From: AP-15 sp963832875
GTDB lineage: Bacteria > Pseudomonadota > Alphaproteobacteria > ATCC43930 > CGMCC-115725
DNA length: 64,000 nucleotides
Assembly: GCA_963832875.1 (NCBI GenBank)
Contig: CAWHWB010000003.1
Location: 496,001 to 560,000, forward strand
Direction: 5' to 3'
Under the pieces are notes generated by a model. That model saw only the letters and a list, made by a program, of their open reading frames with translations. It ran no database searches and had not been told where the DNA came from. The translations under genes and the position numbers were made by a program. Below are positions 1-8,611 of this stretch, piece by piece (position 1 is the stretch's first letter; each line of letters begins with the position of its first letter).

Positions 1-55
1 TCTGTCGGGCGAGGGCCGTTTCGGGGGATGGGGTTCGAGCCGGGGGTGGGGGGTT

Positions 56-2938
56 TTGCGTTTCAGCAGGCGGATTTGCATTCTGTCGGTCGTCGCCGTG
101 GCGGCGGCGATTGGGTTGCCAGGCGGATTGGCGATCGCGCAGAACGGTGGCGGGGCAGCAGCCCCAAGTCTCGAAAGCGGCATGACCCCTCCTGGCCAAA
201 CCGTGGCGCCGCCCCCGGTGCCGCCAGCCCCGGCGCCATCTGGCTCGGCAGCGCCCGCTGCGGGCGGGCTCGAAAGCGGCATGACCCCGCCCGGCCAGAC
301 TGTGGCGCCGCCCCCGGCGCCACCAGCCCCGGTGCCGCCAGCCCCGGCCGCACCCGCCGCACCCAGCCTCGAAAGCGGCATGGCTCCGCCCGGGCAGACC
401 GCAGCGCCCCCGGCTCCGGCCCCACCGGCTGCGGCCGGACCCGCCGCACCCAGCCTCGAAACCGGTATGCCGCCGCCGGGCCAGACCGCGGCGCCGCCAT
501 CGGCGCCCCCGGGCGGTGCGCCCCCGCCGGGTGAAACCGGCAACGCGCCGCCACCTGCTCTGCGGCGTGTGCGCGGCGCGCATCAGGCGATCGGTGCGGC
601 TCGGATCGGCGCTCCGCCGCCGACTTCCGCGCGACCCGCCGCCGTGCCAATGCCGGGACCCGCTGTTCCAAGCATGGGCAGCGGCACGGTCAGCGACATC
701 CAGGTCGAGGGCACGCAGCGGATCGAGCCCGAGACGGTGCGCTCCTATCTGGAGATCCAACCGGGAGACCCATGGGACGCCGACAAGGTAAACGCTTCGC
801 TCAAAGCGCTGTTCGCGACCGGCCTTTTTGCCGATGTCCGTCTGACCCGGGTCGGCAACACCCTGGTCGTCAAGGTGGTCGAAAACCCGATCATCAACCG
901 CATCGCCTTCGAAGGGAACCACAAGCTCGACGACAAGGAACTCACCGCCGCGATCCAGCTGCGCCCGCGCGTCGTCTACACCCGCACCCGAGTGCAGAAC
1001 GACGTCAGACGCATCCTCGATCTCTACCGCCAGCATGGGCGGTTTGGCGCCACCGTCGAACCCAAGATCATCCAGCTGTCCGAAAACCGGGTTGACCTCG
1101 TCTTCGAAATCAACGAAGGGGAGTTCACTGGCGTCCAGAGCATCAATTTTGTCGGCAACAAAGAGTTCAGCGACAGCAAGCTGCGCGGGGTGATTTCGAC
1201 TAAGGAGAGCCGCTGGTACCGCTTCCTGTCGACCAACGACAGCTATGACCCTGACCGGCTGACCTATGACCGGGATCTGTTGCGCAGATTTTATCTGACC
1301 GAAGGATATGCCGATTTCCGGTTGCTGTCGGCGGTCGCCGAGCTGACCCCCGAGCGCAACGGCTTCATCATCACCTTCACCCTCGACGAGGGGCAGCGCT
1401 ATCGTTTCGGCAAGGTCGGGGTCGACATCAAGCTTAAAGACTTGCCCCCGGCCGCAGTGCTGCCGCTGCTGACGGTCCATTCGGGCGATTGGTACAACGC
1501 CGAGCAGGTGGAGAAATCGATTTCGGTGTTGACCAACACCCTCGGCGATCGCGGCTACGGCTTTGTCGAGGTCAAGCCCGACATCACCCGCAATCGCAAG
1601 ACCCATACGGTCGACATAACCTTTGATGTCGAGGAGGGTCCGCGGGTCTATGTCGAGCGCATCGACATCGTCGGCAATGTGCGCACTCTCGACAAGGTGA
1701 TCCGCCGCGAGTTCCAGCTGGTCGAGGGGGACGCCTTCAACACCGAAAAATTGCAGCGTTCGCAGGAGCGCATCAAAAATCTCGGCTTCTTCAAAAAAGT
1801 CGAGGTGACCCACACGCCGGGCTCCGCCCCCGATAAGACCGTGGTGACGGTCGAGGTCGAGGAACAGTCGACCGGCGAGCTGTCGCTTGGGGCGGGCTTT
1901 TCGAGCTCCGACGGCCCGCTCGCCGACATCAGTATTCACGAGAGCAACTTTCTTGGCCGCGGTCAGGACGTGCGGATCGGAGCGGTAGTGTCGTTCCGCT
2001 CACAGCAGATCGATCTGAGCTACACCGAACCCTATTTCCTCGACAAAAACGTCGCCGCGGGGTTTGACCTCTTTGAGATCAAGACCAGCCCAACCGCCGA
2101 TTTTTTTACGGGTATAGTGCCTCCTTATCAACAATTTTCGTACGGTGGGGCATTACGCGCCGGTTACCAGATCACCGACGATTTGCGGCAAACTTGGAAA
2201 TACACGGCGCGGTCGGATACCATCGAGGATATTCAGAGCGATGCATCGTTGTTCATCGCGCTGCAACAGGGCACCCATCTGACCTCGGCAATCGGTCAGG
2301 TCCTGCTTTACGATCGTCGCGACGATCGTATCGACCCGACATCGGGCTACTACGTCTCGGTCGGCAACGACTTCGCCGGTGTCGGCTTTGGCGTGGATTA
2401 CGTCCGGTCCAAAGTCACCTTTGGATATTATTATCCGGTGGCGCCGGAATGGGTGTTGAGCTTTACCGGAGAGGCCGGCGACATCTTCGGCTGGGATGGC
2501 CAGCAGGTGCTCCTTCAAGATCGGTTCTTTGTCGGTGGCGACAATTTGCGCGGGTTCCAGGACGGCGGCATCGGGCCGCGCAATTCGGTCAGCGATGACT
2601 CCCTCGGCGGCCAGAAATACTATGTCGGCTCGGTGTCGTTGAGCGTGCCGCTCGGCCTCCCTAAGGAACTCGGTCTCAGCGGGCGGGTATTCAGCGATTT
2701 CGGGACGCTGTTTCATCTCGAACCGACCCAGCTCAATCTGACGCCGACCCAGTTGGCGACCACCGGGGGGATCCAGCCGATGGTGGAGGATTCACCGGCG
2801 ATCCGGGTCAGCACCGGGATCGGCGTCTCGTGGAAATCGCCGGTGGGTCCGATCCGGCTCGATCTCGCGGTTCCGATCCGTAAGGAGCCATTCGACCAGA
2901 CCCAATTCTTCCGCGTTAGCTTCGGGACAAAATTCTAA
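56..2938 (+). CDS. bamA: Outer membrane protein assembly factor BamA with a proline-rich N-terminal extension
   Basis: Core of the BAM complex, which folds and inserts beta-barrel proteins into the outer membrane. A signal peptide covers about residues 1-29. A Pro/Ala-rich region with four imperfect repeats follows to about residue 205, then five POTRA domains (about 212-600, first one starting VSDIQVEG) and a C-terminal Omp85 barrel (about 607-960). The loop-6 motif is present as LRGF near residue 831, and the protein ends in the usual terminal Phe (TKF). At 960 aa it is longer than the usual 750-850 aa because of the extension. The start is TTG, chosen because it directly precedes the signal peptide; the frame stays open to the window edge, so a start further upstream cannot be excluded. 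First gene of the envelope operon, overlapping ompH by one base. Confidence 0.95.
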   Translation: MRFSRRICILSVVAVAAAIGLPGGLAIAQNGGGAAAPSLESGMTPPGQTVAPPPVPPAPAPSGSAAPAAGGLESGMTPPGQTVAPPPAPPAPVPPAPAAPAAPSLESGMAPPGQTAAPPAPAPPAAAGPAAPSLETGMPPPGQTAAPPSAPPGGAPPPGETGNAPPPALRRVRGAHQAIGAARIGAPPPTSARPAAVPMPGPAVPSMGSGTVSDIQVEGTQRIEPETVRSYLEIQPGDPWDADKVNASLKALFATGLFADVRLTRVGNTLVVKVVENPIINRIAFEGNHKLDDKELTAAIQLRPRVVYTRTRVQNDVRRILDLYRQHGRFGATVEPKIIQLSENRVDLVFEINEGEFTGVQSINFVGNKEFSDSKLRGVISTKESRWYRFLSTNDSYDPDRLTYDRDLLRRFYLTEGYADFRLLSAVAELTPERNGFIITFTLDEGQRYRFGKVGVDIKLKDLPPAAVLPLLTVHSGDWYNAEQVEKSISVLTNTLGDRGYGFVEVKPDITRNRKTHTVDITFDVEEGPRVYVERIDIVGNVRTLDKVIRREFQLVEGDAFNTEKLQRSQERIKNLGFFKKVEVTHTPGSAPDKTVVTVEVEEQSTGELSLGAGFSSSDGPLADISIHESNFLGRGQDVRIGAVVSFRSQQIDLSYTEPYFLDKNVAAGFDLFEIKTSPTADFFTGIVPPYQQFSYGGALRAGYQITDDLRQTWKYTARSDTIEDIQSDASLFIALQQGTHLTSAIGQVLLYDRRDDRIDPTSGYYVSVGNDFAGVGFGVDYVRSKVTFGYYYPVAPEWVLSFTGEAGDIFGWDGQQVLLQDRFFVGGDNLRGFQDGGIGPRNSVSDDSLGGQKYYVGSVSLSVPLGLPKELGLSGRVFSDFGTLFHLEPTQLNLTPTQLATTGGIQPMVEDSPAIRVSTGIGVSWKSPVGPIRLDLAVPIRKEPFDQTQFFRVSFGTKF
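167..505 (+). repeat. Four imperfect repeats encoding SLESGMxPPGQT in BamA
   Basis: In-frame degenerate repeats inside bamA. The motif (S)LE(S/T)GMxPPGQT starts at residues 38, 72, 104 and 133, and the copies are separated by Pro/Ala linkers of varying length. They lie between the signal peptide and the first POTRA domain, so they would be periplasmic. Unit lengths of 29-34 residues and sequence drift between copies point to old duplications. Confidence 0.85.
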
Positions 2939-3675
2939 TGTTGATGTCGTCTCTCCGCCTGGCCGCGTTGATGCTGCCGCTGTGCGGTCTTGTTACCGGC
3001 GCTGTCGCTCAGACGCCGCCCGCGGCCCCTGGCAAGCAGGCTCCAGGCAAACCGGCCCCAGCCGCGCCGGCCCCAGCCCCGGCCCCGGCGGCCCCGTTGC
3101 CGGCGGCGCCGAATTTGAACGTGCTGGTGGTCGACGTGCAATCGCTGTTGCAGAACTCGAAAGCAGCCAAGATGGTGCATGGCCAAATCGAGCAGAAGCG
3201 CATCGAATACACCAAGGAGATCTCGCGCGAAGAGGAGGTCCTGCGCGCCGAGCGCGACACCCTACAGCGGCAGCAGGCGTCGCTGTCGCCCGAAGCCTTG
3301 AACAAAAAGGGGCGTGAATTCCAACAAAAGGTCAACGATCTTGATCGCAGCGTGCAAGCCAAGCGTCAGGCTCTCGAAAAATCCAATAACGATGCCCTCT
3401 CCCAGGTCCAGCAGGCGATGCTGAGGATCATCGCCGACATCGCCAAGCAGCGGAAGGCGAACCTGGTGTTTCAACGCACTGACCTGGTGCTGTTCGACCG
3501 CTCCTTCGACGTGACTGATGAGGTCATGCAAAAGCTCGACGAAGAATTGCCGGTCGTCACCGTCAACTTTGCCACGCCCACACCAGTCGAAGCCGGCATC
3601 CCGCCGGCCGAATCCGCCCCCGCTTCCGCCGCGAAGACCACTGCCAAGTCCGCGGTCAAGGCGAAGCGGCGATAG
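2938..3675 (+). CDS. ompH: OmpH/Skp family periplasmic chaperone
   Basis: Skp-type holdase that keeps unfolded outer membrane proteins soluble on their way to the BAM complex. A signal peptide (about residues 1-25) is followed by a Pro/Ala-rich linker to about residue 58, the OmpH domain with long charged coiled-coil helices (about 60-200), and an Ala/Lys-rich tail. At 245 aa it is longer than E. coli Skp (161 aa) because of the linker and tail. The ATG overlaps the bamA stop (TAATG), suggesting translational coupling. The position after bamA and before lpxD is the standard arrangement. Confidence 0.9.
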   Translation: MLMSSLRLAALMLPLCGLVTGAVAQTPPAAPGKQAPGKPAPAAPAPAPAPAAPLPAAPNLNVLVVDVQSLLQNSKAAKMVHGQIEQKRIEYTKEISREEEVLRAERDTLQRQQASLSPEALNKKGREFQQKVNDLDRSVQAKRQALEKSNNDALSQVQQAMLRIIADIAKQRKANLVFQRTDLVLFDRSFDVTDEVMQKLDEELPVVTVNFATPTPVEAGIPPAESAPASAAKTTAKSAVKAKRR

Positions 3676-3698
3676 GACGGCGCCGACCGCCCCGACCG

Positions 3699-4724
3699 AT
3701 GACGGACCAACGCTTCTTCACTCGCGCCGGTCCGTTTACGCTTGCCGAACTGGCTCGGCTGAGCGGGGCGGAACTGCAGCGCGCCGACGACGAGACCAAG
3801 CTGCTGCGCGATGTGGCACCGCTCGAAACCGCGGCTGCGGACGAGGCGAGCTTTCTCGAAAATCGGAAATATCTCGAAGCTTTCCGCCACTCTCGCGCCG
3901 GCGCGGCGTTTGTCGACGCACGCGCCGCCGAGGCGGCGCCCCCCGGGATGGCGTTGTTGGTCAGCGCCGAACCGTACAAGGCCTATGCGCGTGCGGCGCA
4001 GGCTTTTTACCCGGCGCCGGCGATCGCCGGAGGCCGCGCACCCTCGGCGCTGATCGACCCAGCGGCGATCGTGCCCGAGGATTGCGAGATCGGTGCCTAC
4101 GCGGTCATCGAGTCGGGCGCGCGGCTCGGCCGTCGCTGCCGGGTCGGGCCGCACAGCGTGATCGGCAGCGGGGTCGAGATCGGTGAGGATTGCCGGATCG
4201 GCGCCCACGTGACGATCGGCCACGCGCTGATCGGCGCCCGCGTCGTGCTGCATCCGGGGGTGCGCATCGGCCAAGCCGGGTTCGGCTTCGCCCCGGATCG
4301 GGCGGGCCCGGTCAAGGTGCCGCAGCTTGGGCGCGTCGTCATCGGCGACGACGTCGATATCGGCGCCAACACCACGATCGATCGCGGCTCGGGTCACGAT
4401 ACCGTGATCGGCTCCGGCTCGATGATTGATAATCTCGTGCAGATCGGACACAACGTCGTGCTCGGCCGGTGCTGCATTCTCGCCGGCCAAGTCGGCATTT
4501 CCGGCAGCACGCGGCTCGGCGATTTTGTCATGATCGGGGGACAGGGAGGGCTCGCCGGCCATTTGCAGATCGGCAGCAGGGCGCGCATCGCCGCCAAGAG
4601 CGGGCTGATGCGCGACGTGCCGGCGGGGACGACGGTTTCGGGCATCCCGGCGGTGCCGATGGCCGAGTTCATGCGGCAGACGGTGGCATTGCAGCGGCTG
4701 GCGAAGAAAAGGGACGGGAAATGA
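3699..4724 (+). CDS. lpxD: UDP-3-O-acylglucosamine N-acyltransferase LpxD
   Basis: Third step of lipid A synthesis: transfers a 3-hydroxyacyl chain from acyl-ACP to the 2-amino group of UDP-3-O-acylglucosamine in the cytoplasm. 341 aa, normal for the family. An N-terminal uridine-binding domain (about 1-100) is followed by a left-handed beta-helix of many hexapeptide repeats (about 105-300) and a C-terminal helix. The hexapeptide segments GAYAVIESGARLG and IGHNVVLGRCC are typical. The stop overlaps the fabZ start (ATGA). Confidence 0.95.
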   Translation: MTDQRFFTRAGPFTLAELARLSGAELQRADDETKLLRDVAPLETAAADEASFLENRKYLEAFRHSRAGAAFVDARAAEAAPPGMALLVSAEPYKAYARAAQAFYPAPAIAGGRAPSALIDPAAIVPEDCEIGAYAVIESGARLGRRCRVGPHSVIGSGVEIGEDCRIGAHVTIGHALIGARVVLHPGVRIGQAGFGFAPDRAGPVKVPQLGRVVIGDDVDIGANTTIDRGSGHDTVIGSGSMIDNLVQIGHNVVLGRCCILAGQVGISGSTRLGDFVMIGGQGGLAGHLQIGSRARIAAKSGLMRDVPAGTTVSGIPAVPMAEFMRQTVALQRLAKKRDGK

Positions 4725-5191
4725 TCGATCCGGTCTGCGCCGAGGGCGAAACCACCCAGATCGACGTCCAGCGGATCATGGAAATGATCCCGCACCGCCA
4801 CCCCTTTCTGATGATCGACAAGGTCGTTGACGTGGTGGCGAACGAGCGGGCGACAGGGATCAAGAATGTCTCGATCAATGAGAACTATTTTCAAGGGCAC
4901 TTCCCGGCGCGGCCGGTGATGCCGGGGGTGTTGATTATCGAAGCCATGGCGCAGACTGCGGCCGTCCTCGTGGTCCACACCCTGGGACCGGAAGCGGAGG
5001 GCAAGCTCGTCTATTTCATGAGCGTGGACAATGCGCGGTTTCGCCGTCCGGTATTTCCCGGCGACACGCTTTGCGTGCATGTCGTCAAACAGCGCAGTCG
5101 CGGCAATGTGTGGAAGTTCCAGGGCCACGCCAAGGTCGGCGGCAATCTGGTGGCTGAGGCGGTGTATGCTGCGATGATTCTCGACGCCTGA
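4721..5191 (+). CDS. fabZ: 3-hydroxyacyl-[acyl-carrier-protein] dehydratase FabZ
   Basis: Hot-dog fold dehydratase of fatty acid elongation, converting 3-hydroxyacyl-ACP to trans-2-enoyl-ACP. 156 aa. The catalytic His is H25 in IPHRHPFLMID and the catalytic Glu is E74 in PGVLIIEAMAQ. The frame is open further upstream, but this ATG is chosen because it overlaps the lpxD stop (ATGA) and gives the usual length. Its place between lpxD and lpxA is common; FabZ and the acyltransferases compete for the same 3-hydroxyacyl-ACP pool. Confidence 0.95.
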   Translation: MIDPVCAEGETTQIDVQRIMEMIPHRHPFLMIDKVVDVVANERATGIKNVSINENYFQGHFPARPVMPGVLIIEAMAQTAAVLVVHTLGPEAEGKLVYFMSVDNARFRRPVFPGDTLCVHVVKQRSRGNVWKFQGHAKVGGNLVAEAVYAAMILDA

Positions 5192-5202
5192 GCGGGCCGG
5201 CG

Positions 5203-6003
5203 ATGACCGACATTCACCCGACGGCCATCGTTGCCTCGCGGGCGCGTCTGGCCGGCGGTGTCGGCATCGGCCCCTACTGCGTCGTCGGCGAGCATGTGGT
5301 GCTGAGTCCGGGGGTGAAGCTTGGCGCGCATGTCGTCGTCGACGGACGCACGACGATCGGCGAGAGCACGCGGATCTTCCCGTTCGCGGCGATCGGACTC
5401 GAACCGCAGGACCTCAAATATCGCGGCGAGGCTTCCTCGCTTGTCATCGGATGCCGAAATACCATACGTGAATATGTAACGATCAACCCCGGCACCACCG
5501 GGGGCGGCATGGTCACCCGTATCGGCGACGACTGCCTGTTCATGGTCGGCGCCCATGTCGCGCACGACTGCGAGATCGGCGACAGCGTGATCATGGCCAA
5601 CAACGCGACTTTGGCGGGCCACATCGTCGTCGAAGACCATGCCTTTCTCGGCGGGTTGTGTGCGGTCCATCAGTTCGTCCGCATCGGTCGGCATGCGATG
5701 ATCGGCGGCATGTCCGGGGTCGAGCGGGATGTGATCCCGTATGGTCAGGTGATCGGCAACCGCGCCCGGCTCACCGGGCTCAACATCATCGGCATGCAGC
5801 GCCGCGGCTTCAGTCGCGAGGACATCCAGGGGCTGCGCAACGCCTATCAGTTTCTGTTTCACTCGCCGGGCACCTTGAGCGACCGGGTCAACGAGGCCGC
5901 CGAGCGATTTGCCGGAATTGCCCCGGTCGAGGACATCATCCGCTTCATCCGCGCCGATTCGAGCCGTGCCATCTGCCAGCCCGTAGAGGCGAACGGCGGA
6001 TAG
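5203..6003 (+). CDS. lpxA: UDP-N-acetylglucosamine acyltransferase LpxA
   Basis: First step of lipid A synthesis: 3-O-acylation of UDP-GlcNAc. 266 aa, normal length. The left-handed beta-helix of hexapeptide repeats fills about residues 3-190, and the C-terminal helical domain begins near the conserved GLNIIGMQRRGFS segment (about 186-198). The catalytic His is expected in GAHVAHDCEIGD (about residue 120). It lies 11 bases after fabZ in the same operon. Confidence 0.96.
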   Translation: MTDIHPTAIVASRARLAGGVGIGPYCVVGEHVVLSPGVKLGAHVVVDGRTTIGESTRIFPFAAIGLEPQDLKYRGEASSLVIGCRNTIREYVTINPGTTGGGMVTRIGDDCLFMVGAHVAHDCEIGDSVIMANNATLAGHIVVEDHAFLGGLCAVHQFVRIGRHAMIGGMSGVERDVIPYGQVIGNRARLTGLNIIGMQRRGFSREDIQGLRNAYQFLFHSPGTLSDRVNEAAERFAGIAPVEDIIRFIRADSSRAICQPVEANGG

Positions 6004-6006
6004 GCA

Positions 6007-6876
6007 ATGTCGGATCGGATAGGCTCACCCGCGAACCGGCCAATGACCGACAAACTCGGCATCATCGCCGGCGGCGGCGGTCTGCCGCGGCATATCGTCG
6101 ATGCGTGCCGGGCCGCGGGGCGCGACGTTTTCGTGCTGGCGCTCGAAGGGGCGGCCGATCCGGCGACGGTCGAGGGGGTGGCGCACGCCTGGTGCCGGCT
6201 CGGCGCCGCCGCGCGCGGGCTCGCTATTTTGCGCGCGAACGAGGTGACCGAGCTGGTGCTGGCCGGAGGGTTGCGCCGGCCGTCGATCGCGGCGCTGCGG
6301 CCCGATTGGCGCGCCGCCAAGCTGTTCGCTCGTATCGGCTACCGGGCGCTCGGCGATGACGGCTTGTTGTCGGCGGTGGTCGGCGAATTCGAGCGGGAAG
6401 GATTTCGGGTGATCGGCGCCGATCAATTGCTCAAGGCGGGGCCGCGCGGTTCCGGGTTGGCGCCGCGAGGGGTGCTGGGCCGGCTCTCCCCCGATCCGCA
6501 GGCGCTGGCCGATATCGCCCACGGTCGGCAGGTCGCCCGGGCGCTGGGCGTTCTCGACATCGGCCAGGCGGTTGTCGTCCAGCAGGGGCTGGTTCTCGGC
6601 GTCGAGGCGATCGAGGGCACCGACGCGCTGTTGCGGCGCTGCGCCGGGCTGCGCCGCGACGGGCCGGGCGGCGTCCTCGTAAAGGTCGAGAAACCGGGCC
6701 AGGAGCAGCGCGCCGACCGGCCGACGATCGGGCCGCAGACTGTGACGCTCGCCGCCGCGGCCGGGCTGCGGGGTATCGCCGTCGAGGCCGGGGCGACGAT
6801 CATCCTCGACCGCGACGGGGTCAAAACCGCCGCCGACCGCGCCGGCCTCTTTGTTGTCGGCATTCCCGCGGCGTAA
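6007..6876 (+). CDS. lpxI: UDP-2,3-diacylglucosamine pyrophosphatase LpxI
   Basis: Hydrolyses UDP-2,3-diacylglucosamine to lipid X and UMP; it replaces LpxH in alphaproteobacteria (former DUF1009). 289 aa from ATG 6007. A second ATG at 6043 begins MTDKLGIIAGGGGLPRHI, which matches the usual family N-terminus, so the true protein may be 277 aa. The N-terminal GIIAGGGGLP motif and the C-terminal LVKVEKPGQEQRADRPTIG block are family hallmarks. It sits between lpxA and lpxB, as expected for this branch of the pathway. Confidence 0.93.
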   Translation: MSDRIGSPANRPMTDKLGIIAGGGGLPRHIVDACRAAGRDVFVLALEGAADPATVEGVAHAWCRLGAAARGLAILRANEVTELVLAGGLRRPSIAALRPDWRAAKLFARIGYRALGDDGLLSAVVGEFEREGFRVIGADQLLKAGPRGSGLAPRGVLGRLSPDPQALADIAHGRQVARALGVLDIGQAVVVQQGLVLGVEAIEGTDALLRRCAGLRRDGPGGVLVKVEKPGQEQRADRPTIGPQTVTLAAAAGLRGIAVEAGATIILDRDGVKTAADRAGLFVVGIPAA

Positions 6877-6881
6877 CCTTT

Positions 6882-8087
6882 GTGGGATCGAACGCGAACG
6901 GCTCGCCGTTCATCTTCGTCGTCGCCGGGGAGCCCTCGGGTGACGCACTCGGCGCCAGCCTGATCGCGGCGTTGCGCGAGCGCACCGGCGGCCGGCTGCG
7001 GGTCGCCGGGGTCGGCGGCGAGCGCATGCACGCGCAGGGAGTCGACAGCCTGGTGCCGCTCGACGACCTTGCGGTGATCGGGTTGGCTGAGGTGTTGCCC
7101 CGGGCGCCGCTGATTCTGCGCCGGGTGCGCGAGACGGCGGCGGCGGTGCGCGCGCTCAAACCCGACGCGGTGGTGACGATCGACAGCTCCGGGTTCAGCT
7201 GGCGCATCGCGCAGCGGCTGCGCCGCCACGGCGAAAGCCTGCCGCTGATCCACTATGTGGCGCCGATGGTCTGGGCGTGGCGCGGCGGCCGGGCTCGGCG
7301 CATGGCGCGCTGGTACGACCATCTGATGGCGCTGTTGCCGTTCGAGCCGCCCTATTTCGGGCGCGTCGGGCTCGCCTGCACCTATGTCGGCCATCCAGTG
7401 CTCGACAGCGGCGCCGATCGCGGGGACGGCCAGCGGTTCCGCTCCGCGCACGGGCTCGCCGCGCACGATCTCGTCATCGCGGTATTGCCGGGCAGTCGCG
7501 GCGGCGAGGTGCGCCGGCTATTGCCGGTGTTCGGCGCGGCGCTCGGCCGGCTGCAGCAGCAGATCGGGCCGTTTCGGGTCGCCGTGCCGACGGTCGCCAC
7601 GGTCGCCCACACCGTCGCCGAAGCCACCCGCCTCTGGCCTGGGGCACCGATCGTCGTCCGGGAGCCGCCCGACAAATACGACGCCTTTGCCGCGAGCCGC
7701 GCGGCACTCGCCGCCTCGGGCTCGGTGGCGCTCGAATTGGCGATGGCGCGGTTGCCGATGGTCGTCGGCTATCGCCTCCACCCGCTGACTGAGGCGTTAC
7801 TCGACCGGGTGCTGAAAGTGCGGCAGGTCAACCTGGTGAATTTGCTTCTCGAACGGCCATTGGTCAGCGAATTGTTGCGCCGCGACTGCACGGCCGATCG
7901 GCTCGCCGCAGAGCTGGCGCTTCTGGTCGAGGACGAAGCGGTTCGCGCCGCGCATTTGGCGGGGTATGATCAGGCGATGCGCCGTCTCGGAGCGGGCGGC
8001 CGGTCGCCGAGCCTACGGGCCGCCGACCAGGTCCTCGCCATCGTCGCGGCGCGCCGTTGCGGCGCCCCCGCCGCTCGAGTCCCCTAA
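6882..8087 (+). CDS. lpxB: Lipid-A-disaccharide synthase LpxB
   Basis: Family 19 glycosyltransferase joining lipid X and UDP-2,3-diacylglucosamine into the lipid A disaccharide at the inner face of the cytoplasmic membrane. 401 aa from a GTG start five bases after lpxI; there is no better ATG nearby. Visible family segments are FVVAGEPSGDALGASL near the N-terminus, YVAPMVWAWRGGRARRM (about 126-142), LPGSRGGEV and the C-terminal donor-site region around ASGSVALELA. Last gene of the lipid A operon. Confidence 0.95.
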   Translation: MGSNANGSPFIFVVAGEPSGDALGASLIAALRERTGGRLRVAGVGGERMHAQGVDSLVPLDDLAVIGLAEVLPRAPLILRRVRETAAAVRALKPDAVVTIDSSGFSWRIAQRLRRHGESLPLIHYVAPMVWAWRGGRARRMARWYDHLMALLPFEPPYFGRVGLACTYVGHPVLDSGADRGDGQRFRSAHGLAAHDLVIAVLPGSRGGEVRRLLPVFGAALGRLQQQIGPFRVAVPTVATVAHTVAEATRLWPGAPIVVREPPDKYDAFAASRAALAASGSVALELAMARLPMVVGYRLHPLTEALLDRVLKVRQVNLVNLLLERPLVSELLRRDCTADRLAAELALLVEDEAVRAAHLAGYDQAMRRLGAGGRSPSLRAADQVLAIVAARRCGAPAARVP

Positions 8088-8101
8088 CGAAGGGATTTAG
8101 G

Positions 8102-8542
8102 ATGGCCATGACCGATGTCGCCGACGCCGCCAAGCCGGCGGCCGAGACCGAAAAGTATCGCTATCTGCACACGATGATCCGGGTGCACGACCTCGACAAG
8201 TCACTGAAGTTCTACACCAACCTGTTGGGCATGAAATTGTTGCGCAAGCGCGACTACCCGACCGGCAAGTTCACCCTCGCCTTTGTCGGCTATGGCGACG
8301 AGGCCGAAAGCACCGTGCTCGAGCTGACCCATAATTGGGAGCAGGCCGAGCCATACGCGCTCGGCAGCGCCTTCGGCCATTTGGCGCTGGGCGTGCCGGA
8401 TGTCTACAAGGCTTGCGAGCGTTTGGGCGCAGCCGGGGTCAAGATCCCGCGCCCGGCCGGTCCGATGGCGCATGGCGGCTCGGTGATCGCCTTTATCGAA
8501 GACCCCGACGGATACCGCATCGAGCTGGTCCAGCGCCCGTAA
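8102..8542 (+). CDS. gloA: Glyoxalase I (lactoylglutathione lyase)
   Basis: Isomerises the methylglyoxal-glutathione hemithioacetal to S-lactoylglutathione, detoxifying methylglyoxal. 146 aa with two glyoxalase half-domains. Metal ligands are visible as the His in YLHTMIRV, the Glu in TVLELTHNW, the His in FGHLALGV and the Glu in YRIELVQRP. The frame is open 15 codons upstream, but ATG 8102 follows AGGGATTTAGG and gives the normal length. It may ride on the lpx transcript but is functionally separate. Confidence 0.93.
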   Translation: MAMTDVADAAKPAAETEKYRYLHTMIRVHDLDKSLKFYTNLLGMKLLRKRDYPTGKFTLAFVGYGDEAESTVLELTHNWEQAEPYALGSAFGHLALGVPDVYKACERLGAAGVKIPRPAGPMAHGGSVIAFIEDPDGYRIELVQRP

Positions 8543-8561
8543 AGGCAAGCTCCTCACCCGA

Positions 8562-8586
8562 CCCTCTCCCGCAATGCGGGAGAGGG
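8562..8586. repeat. REP-like palindrome, CCCTCTCCCGC type
   Basis: Perfect inverted repeat with 12-base arms CCCTCTCCCGCA and TGCGGGAGAGGG around a single A. It lies between the converging ends of the glyoxalase and amidohydrolase genes. Nearly the same arms recur at 44759-44785, and related GC-rich palindromes occur at 35011-35040, about 11540-11600 and 60225-60303. There is no T-run, so it looks more like an intergenic repeat than a classical terminator, though it could end both transcripts. Confidence 0.75.
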
Positions 8587-8611
8587 GTGGCTGATGTCGA
8601 CGCTACGAAGG

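Noticed and set aside
28..671. Long open frames on both strands overlapping the start of bamA
   Set aside because: Arg/Pro-rich products typical of high-GC antisense or shifted frames; the BamA frame has the signal peptide and domain matches.
3471..4562. 363-codon minus-strand frame opposite ompH/lpxD
   Set aside because: Product is a His/Asp-rich low-complexity sequence that mirrors the hexapeptide repeats of LpxD; no start signal.
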